A stretch of 64,000 nt of DNA from Nocardioides sp. TF02-7 (GTDB lineage: Bacteria > Actinomycetota > Actinomycetes > Propionibacteriales > Nocardioidaceae), in contig NZ_CP092535.1 of NCBI RefSeq assembly GCF_022437945.1, positions 1,612,001 through 1,676,000 of the forward strand, in the 5' to 3' direction. A model generated the notes under the pieces. The model was not told the DNA's origin. It did not search any database and saw only the letters and a list, made by a program, of their open reading frames with translations. Numbering within the stretch: the stretch's first letter is position 1; each line of letters begins with the position of its first letter. Positions 56,770 to 64,000 of the stretch are shown in pieces. A program made the position numbers and the translations under genes.

Positions 56770-58197
56770 TCAGCGGCGGCCGGAGCTGAACGACGCGGCG
56801 CTGTGACCGCCGCCGGATCCGGTGCTCCGCGAGCCGCCGCCGGAGCGCCGGCGCGGCTTGCCGGTGGATGCCCGGCCGGCCTGGCGGCCCTGCTCGCCGC
56901 CGCCCTGGCCCTGCGTGCGGCTGCGCGGGCGCCGGCGGCGCCCGCCGTTGCCTCCCCCGCCACCGGCGGCGCCGCCCTTGCCGCCGCGGCCGGGCTGCTC
57001 GCCGGTCGCGGGCACCAGGCCGCCAGGACGGGTCCGCTCGCCCGGCGCCAGCTCGACGAGCACCGGGTGGTCGACGCCGGCGAGCTTGGTCGTGGTCGGC
57101 CGGACGCCCGCGGCGCGGGTGAGGTCGCGGACGTCGCGCACCTGCTCGTCGGTCATCAGCGTCACCACCGTGCCGGCGGCGCCGGCCCGCGCGGTGCGAC
57201 CGGAGCGGTGCAGGTAGGCCTTGTGCTCGGCCGGCGGGTCGGCGTGCACCACGAGGGCGACGTCGTCGACGTGGATGCCGCGGGCCGCGATGTCGGTGGC
57301 GACGAGCGTGGTCGCCGTACCGCTGTGGAACGCCTCCAGGTTGCGGGTCCGCGCGCCCTGGCTGAGGTTGCCGTGGAGGTCGACCGACGGGACGCCGTTG
57401 CGGTTGAGCTGGCGCGCGAGCGCCTTCGCCCCGTGCTTCGTGCGGGTGAAGACGACCGTCCGGCCCGGGGCGCTGGCCAGGTCGACCAGCACCGGCAGCC
57501 GCAGGTCGCGCGTCACGTGGAGGACGTGGTGGTCCATCGCGGAGACCGGGGCCTGCACCGAGTCGGCCTCGTGGACCTTCGGGTCGGTGAGGTAGCGCTT
57601 GACGAGCACGTCGATCGCGTTGTCGAGCGTCGCGGAGAACAGCATCCGCTGGCCGCCGCGCGGCGTCTGGTTGAGCAGCCGGCGCACCGCCGGGAGGAAG
57701 CCGAGGTCGGCCATGTGGTCGGCCTCGTCGAGCACGGTGACCTCGACCTTCGCGAGGCTGCAGTGCCCCTGCTGGATCAGGTCCTCGAGCCGGCCCGGGC
57801 AGGCAATGAGCACGTCGACGCCGCGCTTGAGCGCCGCGACCTGCGGCCCCTGGCCCACGCCGCCGAAGACCGTGTGCGTGCGCAGGCCGGCCGCGTCGGC
57901 GAGCGGCTTGAGCGTGGCCTCGATCTGCGAGGCGAGCTCGCGGGTCGGGGCGAGGACCAGCGCCCGCGGGGTCCGCGGCGCGGCCCGGCCGCCGGAGGCG
58001 ATCAGGCGGGCGACGACCGGCAGCGCGAACGCGTAGGTCTTGCCGGACCCGGTGCGGCCGCGGCCGAGCACGTCGGTGCCCACGAGGGAGTCGGGAAGGG
58101 TGGCCGCCTGGATCGGCGTGGGGGTGGTGATGCCGTGGCCGTCGAGGACGGTGAGCAGGGCAGCGGGCACGCCGAGGTCGGCGAAGGTGGTGGTCAC
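56770..58197 (-). CDS. DEAD-box RNA helicase with RG-rich tail
   Basis: ATP-dependent RNA helicase of 475 aa, intact. Motifs in order: Q motif (TPTPIQAATLP), I (GRTGSGKT), Ia (APTRELASQ), Ib (CPGRLEDL), II (LDEADH), III (FSATL), IV (VVFTRTKHGA), V (TDIAARGIHV) and VI (HRSGRTARAG). The last 75 residues are a Gly/Arg/Ser tail that binds RNA nonspecifically in such proteins. The GTG at 58197 starts VTTTFADLGVPAALL, the usual opening. RhlE/CshA-like roles in ribosome or mRNA turnover are likely. Confidence 0.88.
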   Translation of the reverse strand: MTTTFADLGVPAALLTVLDGHGITTPTPIQAATLPDSLVGTDVLGRGRTGSGKTYAFALPVVARLIASGGRAAPRTPRALVLAPTRELASQIEATLKPLADAAGLRTHTVFGGVGQGPQVAALKRGVDVLIACPGRLEDLIQQGHCSLAKVEVTVLDEADHMADLGFLPAVRRLLNQTPRGGQRMLFSATLDNAIDVLVKRYLTDPKVHEADSVQAPVSAMDHHVLHVTRDLRLPVLVDLASAPGRTVVFTRTKHGAKALARQLNRNGVPSVDLHGNLSQGARTRNLEAFHSGTATTLVATDIAARGIHVDDVALVVHADPPAEHKAYLHRSGRTARAGAAGTVVTLMTDEQVRDVRDLTRAAGVRPTTTKLAGVDHPVLVELAPGERTRPGGLVPATGEQPGRGGKGGAAGGGGGNGGRRRRPRSRTQGQGGGEQGRQAGRASTGKPRRRSGGGSRSTGSGGGHSAASFSSGRR

Positions 58198-58480
58198 GGG
58201 GTCGTTCTCTCCGGGACGGCCGTCAGCAGCGGTCCCCAGGGGCGTCTCGCCGTGCTGTCCCGCCGGCGGCGGGAAGTGGAAGCGGGCCTCGGTGAGGAGG
58301 GGCGCGGCGGCGGACCGCCACGCGAGGGCCCGGGGCAAGACCGGCCGGACCAGTGCCTCCAGCCTAGGGGTACGGCGGTCGGCCGGGCGAATCGGGAGGG
58401 GGCGGGGTGGTCGGTGGCGGGGCGGACGGGCGGACGCGGGCGGGGGGACGCGGGCGGGGGGCGGTGTCGGCGTCCGATCG
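58198..58480. other. Non-coding stretch upstream of the helicase gene
   Basis: About 280 bp without a supported gene. It is extremely G/C-biased with long G-runs (for example near 58440-58465), and open frames here lack any domain or codon signal I trust. It probably holds the helicase promoter and a 5' leader; I see no riboswitch or cold-shock-box pattern. Confidence 0.4.
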
Positions 58481-58568
58481 GCGACGTGACGGGCAAAACC
58501 TCCACTTGTCCGGCATTGCTTTGCCCGACATGTTGAGGTTTCCCCGGTCGGCCGGGGAAACCTCACGT
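58481..58568 (-). repeat. 88-bp two-hairpin repeat B, copy 2 (inverted)
   Basis: Reverse complement of 49828-49915 with about one mismatch in 88 bp (the second stem starts ACATGTCGGGCA here in place of ACTTGTCGGGCA). Both predicted hairpins are retained. It lies 42 bp downstream of the ethA stop, so it could serve as that operon's terminator. Confidence 0.88.
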
Positions 58569-58610
58569 CACCCGGCCGCCCGCGACGCTCGCCCGGCGCC
58601 CTGCCAACCC

Positions 58611-60089
58611 CTACTTGAACCGGATCACCCCGTCGTCGATGGGCGAGCGCTGGATCACGCGGCGGTCGGTGATGTAGTTCTGGTCGAGCCGCCACGGGGG
58701 GCGGTCGCCCTGGGCGGGGAGCAGGTGGGCGGAGCGCTGGATGTAGCCGGAGCTGAGGTCCATCAGCGGGCGCCGTTCGACGGTGGGGTCGAGCTCGGGG
58801 ACGGCGATCCGGTAGCCGTGCCGGTCCATGTGGTCGAGGAGGCGGCAGACGTAGTCGATGACGAGGTCGGCCTTCAGCGTCCAGGAGGCGTTGGTGTAGC
58901 CGATGGTGAAGGCGAAGTTCGGCATCCCGCTGATCATCAGCGCCTTGTAGGCCATCTGGTCCTCGAGCGCCAGCGGCGCCCCGTCGACCTCGATCTCCAC
59001 ACCGCCGAAGGGGAGCAGCAGCTGGAAGCCGGTCGCGGTGACGACGACGTCGGCGTCGATCTCCTCGCCGGAGGCGAGCCGCACCCCGGTGGGGGTGAAG
59101 GTCTCGATCACGCCGGTGGCGATCGAGGCCTGGCCACGGCGGATGGCGCGGAACAGGTCGCCGTCGGGCACGAAGCAGAGGCGCTGCTCCCACGGGTTGT
59201 ACGGCGGGCTGAAGTGGGTGTCGACGTCGAAGCCCTCCGGCAGTGACTTTGCCACCCCCTTGCGGACCACGTTCTTCGCGAACCCGGGCCACCGGCGCGA
59301 GACCTGGAACGACGCGATCGCCTGCAGGATGTTCCACCACCGCACCACCGGGTAGGACAGCTTGTCCGGCACCCGGCCGAGCAGGCGGGCGACCGGGTCG
59401 CGGCCCGGCCGGGACAGCACGTACGTCGGCGTGCGCTGCAGCATCGTGACGTGCTCAGCGTCGGGCGCCATGGCCGGCACCAGCGTCACCGCGGTCGCGC
59501 CGCTGCCGACGACGACGACCCGCTTGCCCCGGTAGTCGAGGTCGTCGGGCCAGTGCTGGGGGTGGACGATGTCGCCGCGGAAGTCGGCCATGCCGGGCCA
59601 CTGCGGCTGGAAGCCCTGGTCGTAGCGGTAGTAGCCGGCGCACGACCAGAGGAAGTCGGCGGTCATGGTGACGGTCTCGCCCTGTGCCGGGTCGCCGACG
59701 GCGACGGTCAGGGTCCAGCGGGCCTCGGCGGAGTCCCACGCGGCCCGCAGCACGCGGTGGCGGTAGCGCACGAGCTCGTGGACGCCGTACTCCTCGGCGA
59801 CGGTGTGGATGTAGTCGCGGATGAGCGGTCCGTCGGCGAGGGCGACGTCGCTCTTCCAGGGCCGCCACTTGTAGCCGAAGGTGAACATGTCGCTGTCGGA
59901 GCGGATGCCGGGGTAGCGGAACAGGTCCCAGGTGCCGCCCATCGACTCGCGGGCCTCGAGCACGGCGACCGACCGCTCGGGGTGTCGGGCGCGCAACTGG
60001 GCGGCGGCGCCGACGCCGGAGAGGCCGGCGCCGATGACCACGACGTCGACGTGCTGGGGCTGGGCGGCCGGAGGGAGCGTCTCGGGCAT
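58611..60089 (-). CDS. ethA: EthA-like Baeyer-Villiger/flavin monooxygenase
   Basis: FAD/NADPH monooxygenase of 492 aa, intact. FAD loop VVIGAGLSGVGAAAQL, then RESMGGTWDLFRYPGIRSDS, the Baeyer-Villiger fingerprint FRGDIVHPQHWP, and the NADPH loop VVVGSGATAVTLVPAM. Length and text are very close to the M. tuberculosis EthA sequence as I remember it, including YTNASWTLKADLV. EthA oxidises ketones and activates thioamide prodrugs. It follows mcr after 3 bp, so the pair is one operon under the TGACA-N7-TGTCA site. Confidence 0.88.
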   Translation of the reverse strand: MPETLPPAAQPQHVDVVVIGAGLSGVGAAAQLRARHPERSVAVLEARESMGGTWDLFRYPGIRSDSDMFTFGYKWRPWKSDVALADGPLIRDYIHTVAEEYGVHELVRYRHRVLRAAWDSAEARWTLTVAVGDPAQGETVTMTADFLWSCAGYYRYDQGFQPQWPGMADFRGDIVHPQHWPDDLDYRGKRVVVVGSGATAVTLVPAMAPDAEHVTMLQRTPTYVLSRPGRDPVARLLGRVPDKLSYPVVRWWNILQAIASFQVSRRWPGFAKNVVRKGVAKSLPEGFDVDTHFSPPYNPWEQRLCFVPDGDLFRAIRRGQASIATGVIETFTPTGVRLASGEEIDADVVVTATGFQLLLPFGGVEIEVDGAPLALEDQMAYKALMISGMPNFAFTIGYTNASWTLKADLVIDYVCRLLDHMDRHGYRIAVPELDPTVERRPLMDLSSGYIQRSAHLLPAQGDRPPWRLDQNYITDRRVIQRSPIDDGVIRFK

Positions 60090-60092
60090 GGG

Positions 60093-61253
60093 TCAACCTT
60101 CCTGGACTGCGACGCCGCGTTCGAGCAGGTCGTCGATGTTGGTGATCCCCCACGCCGTGAGCGCCTCGACGGTGTGGGCGCCCACCGCCGGCGCCGGCGG
60201 GCGGCCGAGGGTGGCGGGGGTGCGGGAGAACCGCGGCGCCGGTTGCGGCTGGACGATGCCGTGCTCCTCCACGAACACCTCGCGCGCCTTCAGGTGCGGG
60301 TGGTCGGGGGCCTCACTCATCCGCAGCACCGGGGCGACGCAGGCGTCGGTGCCGTCGAAGACGGCCGACCACTCCTCGCGCGTGCGCTCCCTGAACCGGG
60401 CGGCGATCAGCTCCCGCAGCTCGTCGGCGCGCTCGGGGTCGTAGCGGTCGGGGGCGACGTCGGCGATGCCGAGCAGCTCGACGAACCGGTCGTAGAACTG
60501 GGGCTCGAGCGCCCCGACCGACATGTGCTCGCCGTCGGCGGTCTCGTAGAGGTCGTAGTACGGCGCGCCGCCGTCGAGCAGGTTGGCCGCCCGCTCCTCC
60601 TTGAACGTGCCGGCGGCGAGGAACGCCGACGTCATCGCGTTGAGGTGGGCGGTGCCGTCGACGATGGCGGCGTCGACGACCTGGCCCTGGCCCGACGTGC
60701 GCGCCTCGAGGAGGGCGGCGAGGATGCCGATGACGAGGTACGTCGACCCGCCGCCGAAGTCGCCGACCAGGTTGCCGGGGAACTGCGGCTTCTCCTTCAC
60801 CTGCCCGAGGCCGAACAGGGTGCCGGTGATCGCCACGTAGTTCATGTCGTGGCCGGCGGCGTGCGCCCACGGGCCGTCCTGGCCCCACCCGGTCATCCGG
60901 CCGTAGACCAGCCGCGGGTTGCGGAGGTGGCACGGCTCCGGCCCGATGCCGAGCCGCTCGGCGACGCCGGGCCGCATGCCCTCGACGAGGACGTCGGCGC
61001 GCTCGACGAGGTCGAGCACGGTCTCGGTCGCTGCCGGGTCCTTCAGGTCGAGGGCGACGCTCGGCCGGCCGCGGGTGAGCAGGTCGGTCGGGCCGCCCGT
61101 GAGCAGCTGCCCGCCGGGCCGCTCGATGCGGATCACGTCGGCGCCGAGGTCGGCGAGGATCGTGCAGGCGTGCGGTCCGGGGCCGATCCCGGCGATCTCG
61201 ACGACCTTGGTGCCGCGCAACGGACCGGTGCCCTGCCCCAGCTCGTACGACAT
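60093..61253 (-). CDS. mcr: Alpha-methylacyl-CoA racemase (CaiB/BaiF family)
   Basis: Class III CoA-transferase-fold racemase of 386 aa, intact. GTKVVEIAGIGPGPHACTIL opens it. The catalytic pair of mycobacterial MCR is recognisable as His135 in HAAGHDMNYVAITG and Asp165 in NLVGDFGGGST, with the same 30-residue spacing. It interconverts 2R and 2S methylacyl-CoAs so that branched or sterol side chains can enter beta-oxidation, which fits a regulon with fadA-fadB. Confidence 0.88.
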   Translation of the reverse strand: MSYELGQGTGPLRGTKVVEIAGIGPGPHACTILADLGADVIRIERPGGQLLTGGPTDLLTRGRPSVALDLKDPAATETVLDLVERADVLVEGMRPGVAERLGIGPEPCHLRNPRLVYGRMTGWGQDGPWAHAAGHDMNYVAITGTLFGLGQVKEKPQFPGNLVGDFGGGSTYLVIGILAALLEARTSGQGQVVDAAIVDGTAHLNAMTSAFLAAGTFKEERAANLLDGGAPYYDLYETADGEHMSVGALEPQFYDRFVELLGIADVAPDRYDPERADELRELIAARFRERTREEWSAVFDGTDACVAPVLRMSEAPDHPHLKAREVFVEEHGIVQPQPAPRFSRTPATLGRPPAPAVGAHTVEALTAWGITNIDDLLERGVAVQEG

Positions 61254-61263
61254 GCGCTGATCA

Positions 61264-61280
61264 TGACAGATCCACTGTCA
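61264..61280. promoter_or_regulatory. TGACA-N7-TGTCA operator upstream of mcr-ethA
   Basis: TGACAGATCCACTGTCA lies 11 bp upstream of the mcr ATG. The half-sites and 7-bp spacer equal those of the fadA/merR site at 55853-55869, pointing to control by the same regulator. Confidence 0.6.
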
Positions 61281-61311
61281 GTGTCGACGGTCCTCCGCCA
61301 CGGGTCGCGGG

Positions 61312-62548
61312 TCAGCCCGTCCGCGGCTCGACGATCCGCGCGAGCTCGAAGTGCATGGGGTCGGTCCACTTCCAGTCGCCGCCCCAGGCGAACCCCCACT
61401 TCTTCATGATCTCGACGACGTGGGGGTGCATCTGCCCGACGGTGCCGCGCTGGTTCTCCAGCGAGTTGATGTCGATGGCGAGGCCGAAGGAGTGGTTGGA
61501 CAGGGTGGTGCTGCCGGCGATGAACCGGGGGTAGTAGCAGCCGACGTGGTACTCGATCTCGTCGGCCAGCCCGCGGTCCTGGATCTCGATCATCGCGGCG
61601 CGCAGCTGCGGCATCATGTGCTTGTTGCAGGTCATCTCGCCGAGCAGCGGCACGTGCTCGGTGACGATGTGGCTGCGCACCCAGGCCGGGTCGGGAGCGA
61701 TCCGGCCGCCGCCGAGGACGGTGTAGCGGAAGACGCCGACCGCCTCGGCGAAGGTGCCGACCAGCTGCACGCTCTGCACCGCCCGCGGGTCGAGGCCGTA
61801 CTCCGCCGCGGCGTCGAGGCCGTGGACGGAGAGGTCTTCCTCGAGCAGCGCGTCGAGCTTCTTGCGCACCGCCTGCGGAGAGGCGGTGCCGGTGGAGATC
61901 ACCAGCGCGTTGCCGTCGACCATGTCGAGCTCGTCGGCCCACGCGGTGTTGACCACGGCGTCGACCGTGCCGACCTGGGGGTAGTACGACGCCACGTGCA
62001 CGTTGTGGGTCCGGTCGCCGACCGCGAGCGCGACGTACCCGTCCTTGTCGACCGGCAGCCGCCGGGTCAGCGTGTCGGTCACGGCCATCTCGCCGCCGGC
62101 GACGCGGTCCCACTGCTGCTGGAACTGCGCGCTGACCGCCTCGGTGAACCGGCGGTACTCGCCGGCGTCGACCGCGGCCACGTCGAGCACCCGGTTCTCG
62201 ACGGCCACCTGGCCGAGGGAGAACTGGTACATCTCGTCGACGCCGGGCTCGCCGCCGACCCGGATCTCCCCGATCCGCTCGACCAGGTCGTCCGGCAGGG
62301 TGTCGGCGCCGACCACCAGCAGGTCGTCGGGGACGAGGTGGGCGTCGAGCCGGCCCGGCGGCTCGACGGTCGGCCGCTCGTAGGAGACCGGGACGGAGCC
62401 GTCGGTGGCGGTGGAGGGCGGCGCCGAGGTCGACGTGCCCGACGAGGAGCCGCCCGGGTCGTCGCCGCCGGTCCCGCCGCAGGCCGCGACGAGCAGCGCG
62501 ACCGCGCCCGTCAGCGCCAGTCGCGCGCGACGCTGCGCAACCCCCCAT
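61312..62548 (-). CDS. Lipoprotein with M15-type peptidase C-terminal domain
   Basis: Lipoprotein of about 411 aa. A +1 shift near the start (62541-62546, six C where five fit on the plus strand) hides the signal sequence RRARLALTGAVALLVAACGG with lipobox VAAC. A Ser/Thr/Pro linker and an unrecognised central domain follow. The C-terminus has the M15D-type pair SNHSFGLAIDINSL and WKWTDPMHFELA, the zinc His-x6-Asp and His of VanY-like D,D-carboxypeptidases. It probably trims peptidoglycan stems at the cell surface. Confidence 0.78.
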
Positions 62549-62635
62549 GGAACCTTCCCTCCCCCCTCCGAGGGTAGTCGGTGGGTCCGCGCCCCGCGGC
62601 GGGCACCGCCGCTCCCGCGGGCGTCCGTACGACGG

Positions 62636-63232
62636 TCAGCCGAGGACCTTCTCCGCCACCCAGGCGATGTCCGCCGCCGTCGTGGCGGGGTCGGCCGAGG
62701 GCTGCATGACGTGGCTCAGCACCAGCCGGACCACCAGCTCGATGCCGGTCTCGAGCCGGTCGGGCTCCAGCGGCACGTCGTAGGCCTGCACCCGCTCGGC
62801 GACGACCATCTTCGCGCCCACCATCAGCGACTCCGCGTGCGTGGTGAGCAGCGGCAGCAGCTCGGTGTCGGCACCGTGGGTGGCCGAGACCACCGCGTGG
62901 AGCAGCGCGTTGTCCTGCGCGTACTCCAGCACCCGGCGGGCGGAGTCCCGGATCGCGCCGATCAGGTCGGTGGGGTTCTCGTCGAAGGAGCGGACCACGC
63001 CGGCGAGGAACCGGTCGAGCTCGCGCAGCACCACGGCCTCGGCGAGGTCGGACTTCGTGCCGATCTCGTTGTAGACGGTCTGCCTGCTGACCCCCACCTC
63101 GTCGGCGAGCCGGGCCATGGTCACCCGCGCCCACCCCTCGTCCAGGATGACCGCGACCGCCGCGTCGCACAGGCGGTCGCGGAGCCGGCCGGAGGTGGCC
63201 GGCTCGGAGCCGGCCGGGGTGGTTCTCGCCAC
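62636..63232 (-). CDS. TetR-family regulator of the alkane hydroxylase locus
   Basis: Regulator of 198 aa, intact: RLRDRLCDAAVAVILDEGWA, then VTMARLADEVGVSRQTVYNE and IGTKSDLAEAVVLREL form the HTH. I choose the GTG at 63232 (VARTTPAGSEPA) because the upstream frame runs through the ferredoxin gene in another phase. It is encoded behind ferredoxin and alkB, the usual order of AlkU-type alkane-responsive repressors in actinobacteria. Confidence 0.83.
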   Translation of the reverse strand: MARTTPAGSEPATSGRLRDRLCDAAVAVILDEGWARVTMARLADEVGVSRQTVYNEIGTKSDLAEAVVLRELDRFLAGVVRSFDENPTDLIGAIRDSARRVLEYAQDNALLHAVVSATHGADTELLPLLTTHAESLMVGAKMVVAERVQAYDVPLEPDRLETGIELVVRLVLSHVMQPSADPATTAADIAWVAEKVLG

Positions 63233-63270
63233 GCCGGCGAGGATAACCGCCGGCGCCTGGGTCGTCGTGC

Positions 63271-63465
63271 TCAGTCGGCGAGGGTGAGGGCCAGCACCGG
63301 GCAGGCCTGCACCGCGGCGTAGACGTGGGCCCGGTCGGACTCGGGCGGGGAGTCGTCGAGCACCGTGACGAGCTCCTCGTCCTCGTCGACCTCGAAGTAG
63401 TCGTTGGCCATCGCCTCGCACATGCCGAGGCCCTCGCACTTGTCGAGGTCGGCGTGGATCTTCAT
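63271..63465 (-). CDS. Three-cysteine ferredoxin
   Basis: A 64-aa ferredoxin with Cys10, Cys16 and Cys55 (LDKCEGLGMCEAMA and QACPVLAL), the C-x5-C...CP pattern of small [3Fe-4S] ferredoxins that serve P450s in actinobacteria. The ATG overlaps the alkB stop by 4 nt. It may supply electrons to the fused AlkB-rubredoxin, or to a P450 outside the window (inference). Confidence 0.85.
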   Translation of the reverse strand: MKIHADLDKCEGLGMCEAMANDYFEVDEDEELVTVLDDSPPESDRAHVYAAVQACPVLALTLAD

Positions 63466-64000
63466 CGGGTGGTCACCTTCTCGGGGTCGAACGGGACGAA
63501 GTCGATCTTGTCGCGGACGCCGCAGTCGGGGCAGCACCAGTCGTCGGGGATCTCGCGCCAGGCCGTGCCGGCCGGGAACCCCTCGTGCTCGTCCCCCGCG
63601 GCGACCTCGTAGACGTAGCCGCAGCCGGGGCACCGCGCGGCGAGCACCTCGCCGTCGTACCGCTGCGCCCAGACGTCGTCCTTGTGGACGTCGGAGTCGG
63701 CCGGCGGCGGGAACTTCCGCAGGTAGTGCTCCACCTTCCGCGGGTGGATGTTGGCGAGCCGGACGTCGCCGTCGAGGTGCTCGACGACGCGGCGGTCCAT
63801 CACCCGGCGCCACAGCGGCGGCACCAGCGCGAGGGTGAGCATGCCGGCGTAGCCGGTCGGCAGCGCCGGCGACTCCTTGAAGTCGCGCAGCGTCTGGTAG
63901 CGGCGGGTCGGGTTGGCGTGGTGGTCGCTGTGCCGCTGCAGGTGGTAGAGGAAGACGTTGGTGACCAGGTTGTTGGAGTTCCACGAGTGCATGGGGAGGA
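63462..64000 (-). CDS. alkB: Alkane 1-monooxygenase-rubredoxin fusion, C-terminal part (cut by window edge)
   Basis: Only the last 178 or so residues are in the window; the gene continues past 64000. HSWNSNNLVTNVFLYHLQRH followed by SDHHANPTRRYQTLRDF contains the final diiron His box (LQRHSDHHA) of AlkB. After a linker, a rubredoxin domain carries both Cys pairs, RCPGCGYVYEV and WCCPDCGVRDKIDF. Such AlkB-rubredoxin fusions are known from actinobacteria growing on medium- to long-chain alkanes. It is integral in the membrane and would hydroxylate terminal carbons. Confidence 0.88.
   Translation of the reverse strand, partial: LPMHSWNSNNLVTNVFLYHLQRHSDHHANPTRRYQTLRDFKESPALPTGYAGMLTLALVPPLWRRVMDRRVVEHLDGDVRLANIHPRKVEHYLRKFPPPADSDVHKDDVWAQRYDGEVLAARCPGCGYVYEVAAGDEHEGFPAGTAWREIPDDWCCPDCGVRDKIDFVPFDPEKVTTR

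Noticed and set aside
1..64000. tRNA, rRNA or riboswitch genes
   Set aside because: None could be recognised by eye on either strand; a covariance-model search would be needed to exclude small RNAs.

Overview
The window is 64 kb of very GC-rich DNA (roughly 70% or more by eye) from an actinobacterium. The MprAB-like two-component pair, HelD-type RNA polymerase motor, EthA-like monooxygenase, methylacyl-CoA racemase, F420-type LLM oxidoreductase, AlkB-rubredoxin fusion and dense 4-nt ATGA/GTGA gene overlaps all fit Nocardioides or a close relative (inference; no 16S or marker phylogeny is present). No rRNA, tRNA, CRISPR array, transposase or prophage was recognised.

Layout. 0-4.2 kb: holin-like membrane protein, fructosamine-kinase-like protein, mprA/mprB-type regulators and a lipoprotein. 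4.2-8 kb: pabB-pabA behind a PhzE-like fused anthranilate/ADIC synthase. 8-13.2 kb: a CHAT-TPR caspase-like protein divergent from a cytosolic subtilase, with an ECF sigma factor and a 157-aa partner; this is the best candidate for an undescribed system. 13.3-15.1 kb: an AbiEi-like gene between two 105-bp repeats, then a coupled small protein and a LuxR-type HTH. 15.1-19.5 kb: HelD, an enoyl-CoA hydratase, a YihY membrane protein. 19.6-29.3 kb: a catabolic operon (two acyl-CoA dehydrogenases, biotin-dependent acyl-CoA carboxylase, SRPBCC, AtuA, TIGR03084, TetR). 29.6-33.7 kb: a PadR-controlled FtsX-type ABC exporter. 33.9-37.3 kb: two SDRs, a 25-aa membrane peptide, a histidine phosphatase and an ACAD10-like phosphotransferase. 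37.4-48.8 kb: a reductive pyrimidine catabolism island (N-carbamoyl-beta-alanine amidohydrolase, dihydropyrimidinase, LLM oxidoreductase, ABC importer, beta-alanine aminotransferase, semialdehyde dehydrogenase) with a divergent MocR regulator. 48.8-52.1 kb: FkbM methyltransferase, DUF2243 protein, secreted M28 peptidase. 52.2-61.3 kb: thiolase/FadB, a MerR regulator, a DEAD-box helicase, and an mcr-ethA pair that shares the MerR-type operator. 61.3-64 kb: an M15-like lipoprotein and an alkane hydroxylase locus running off the right edge.

Two features cut across the window. First, about 45 single-base indels, mostly an extra G or C in a G/C run, break about 35 genes; the domains on both sides stay in register and the repaired lengths come out as whole codons, so I treat these as consensus errors and give each gene as one CDS. 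Second, the intergenic spaces carry several unrelated palindromic or tandem repeat families. One of them, a 22-bp unit at three loci, also sits in frame inside pabB.
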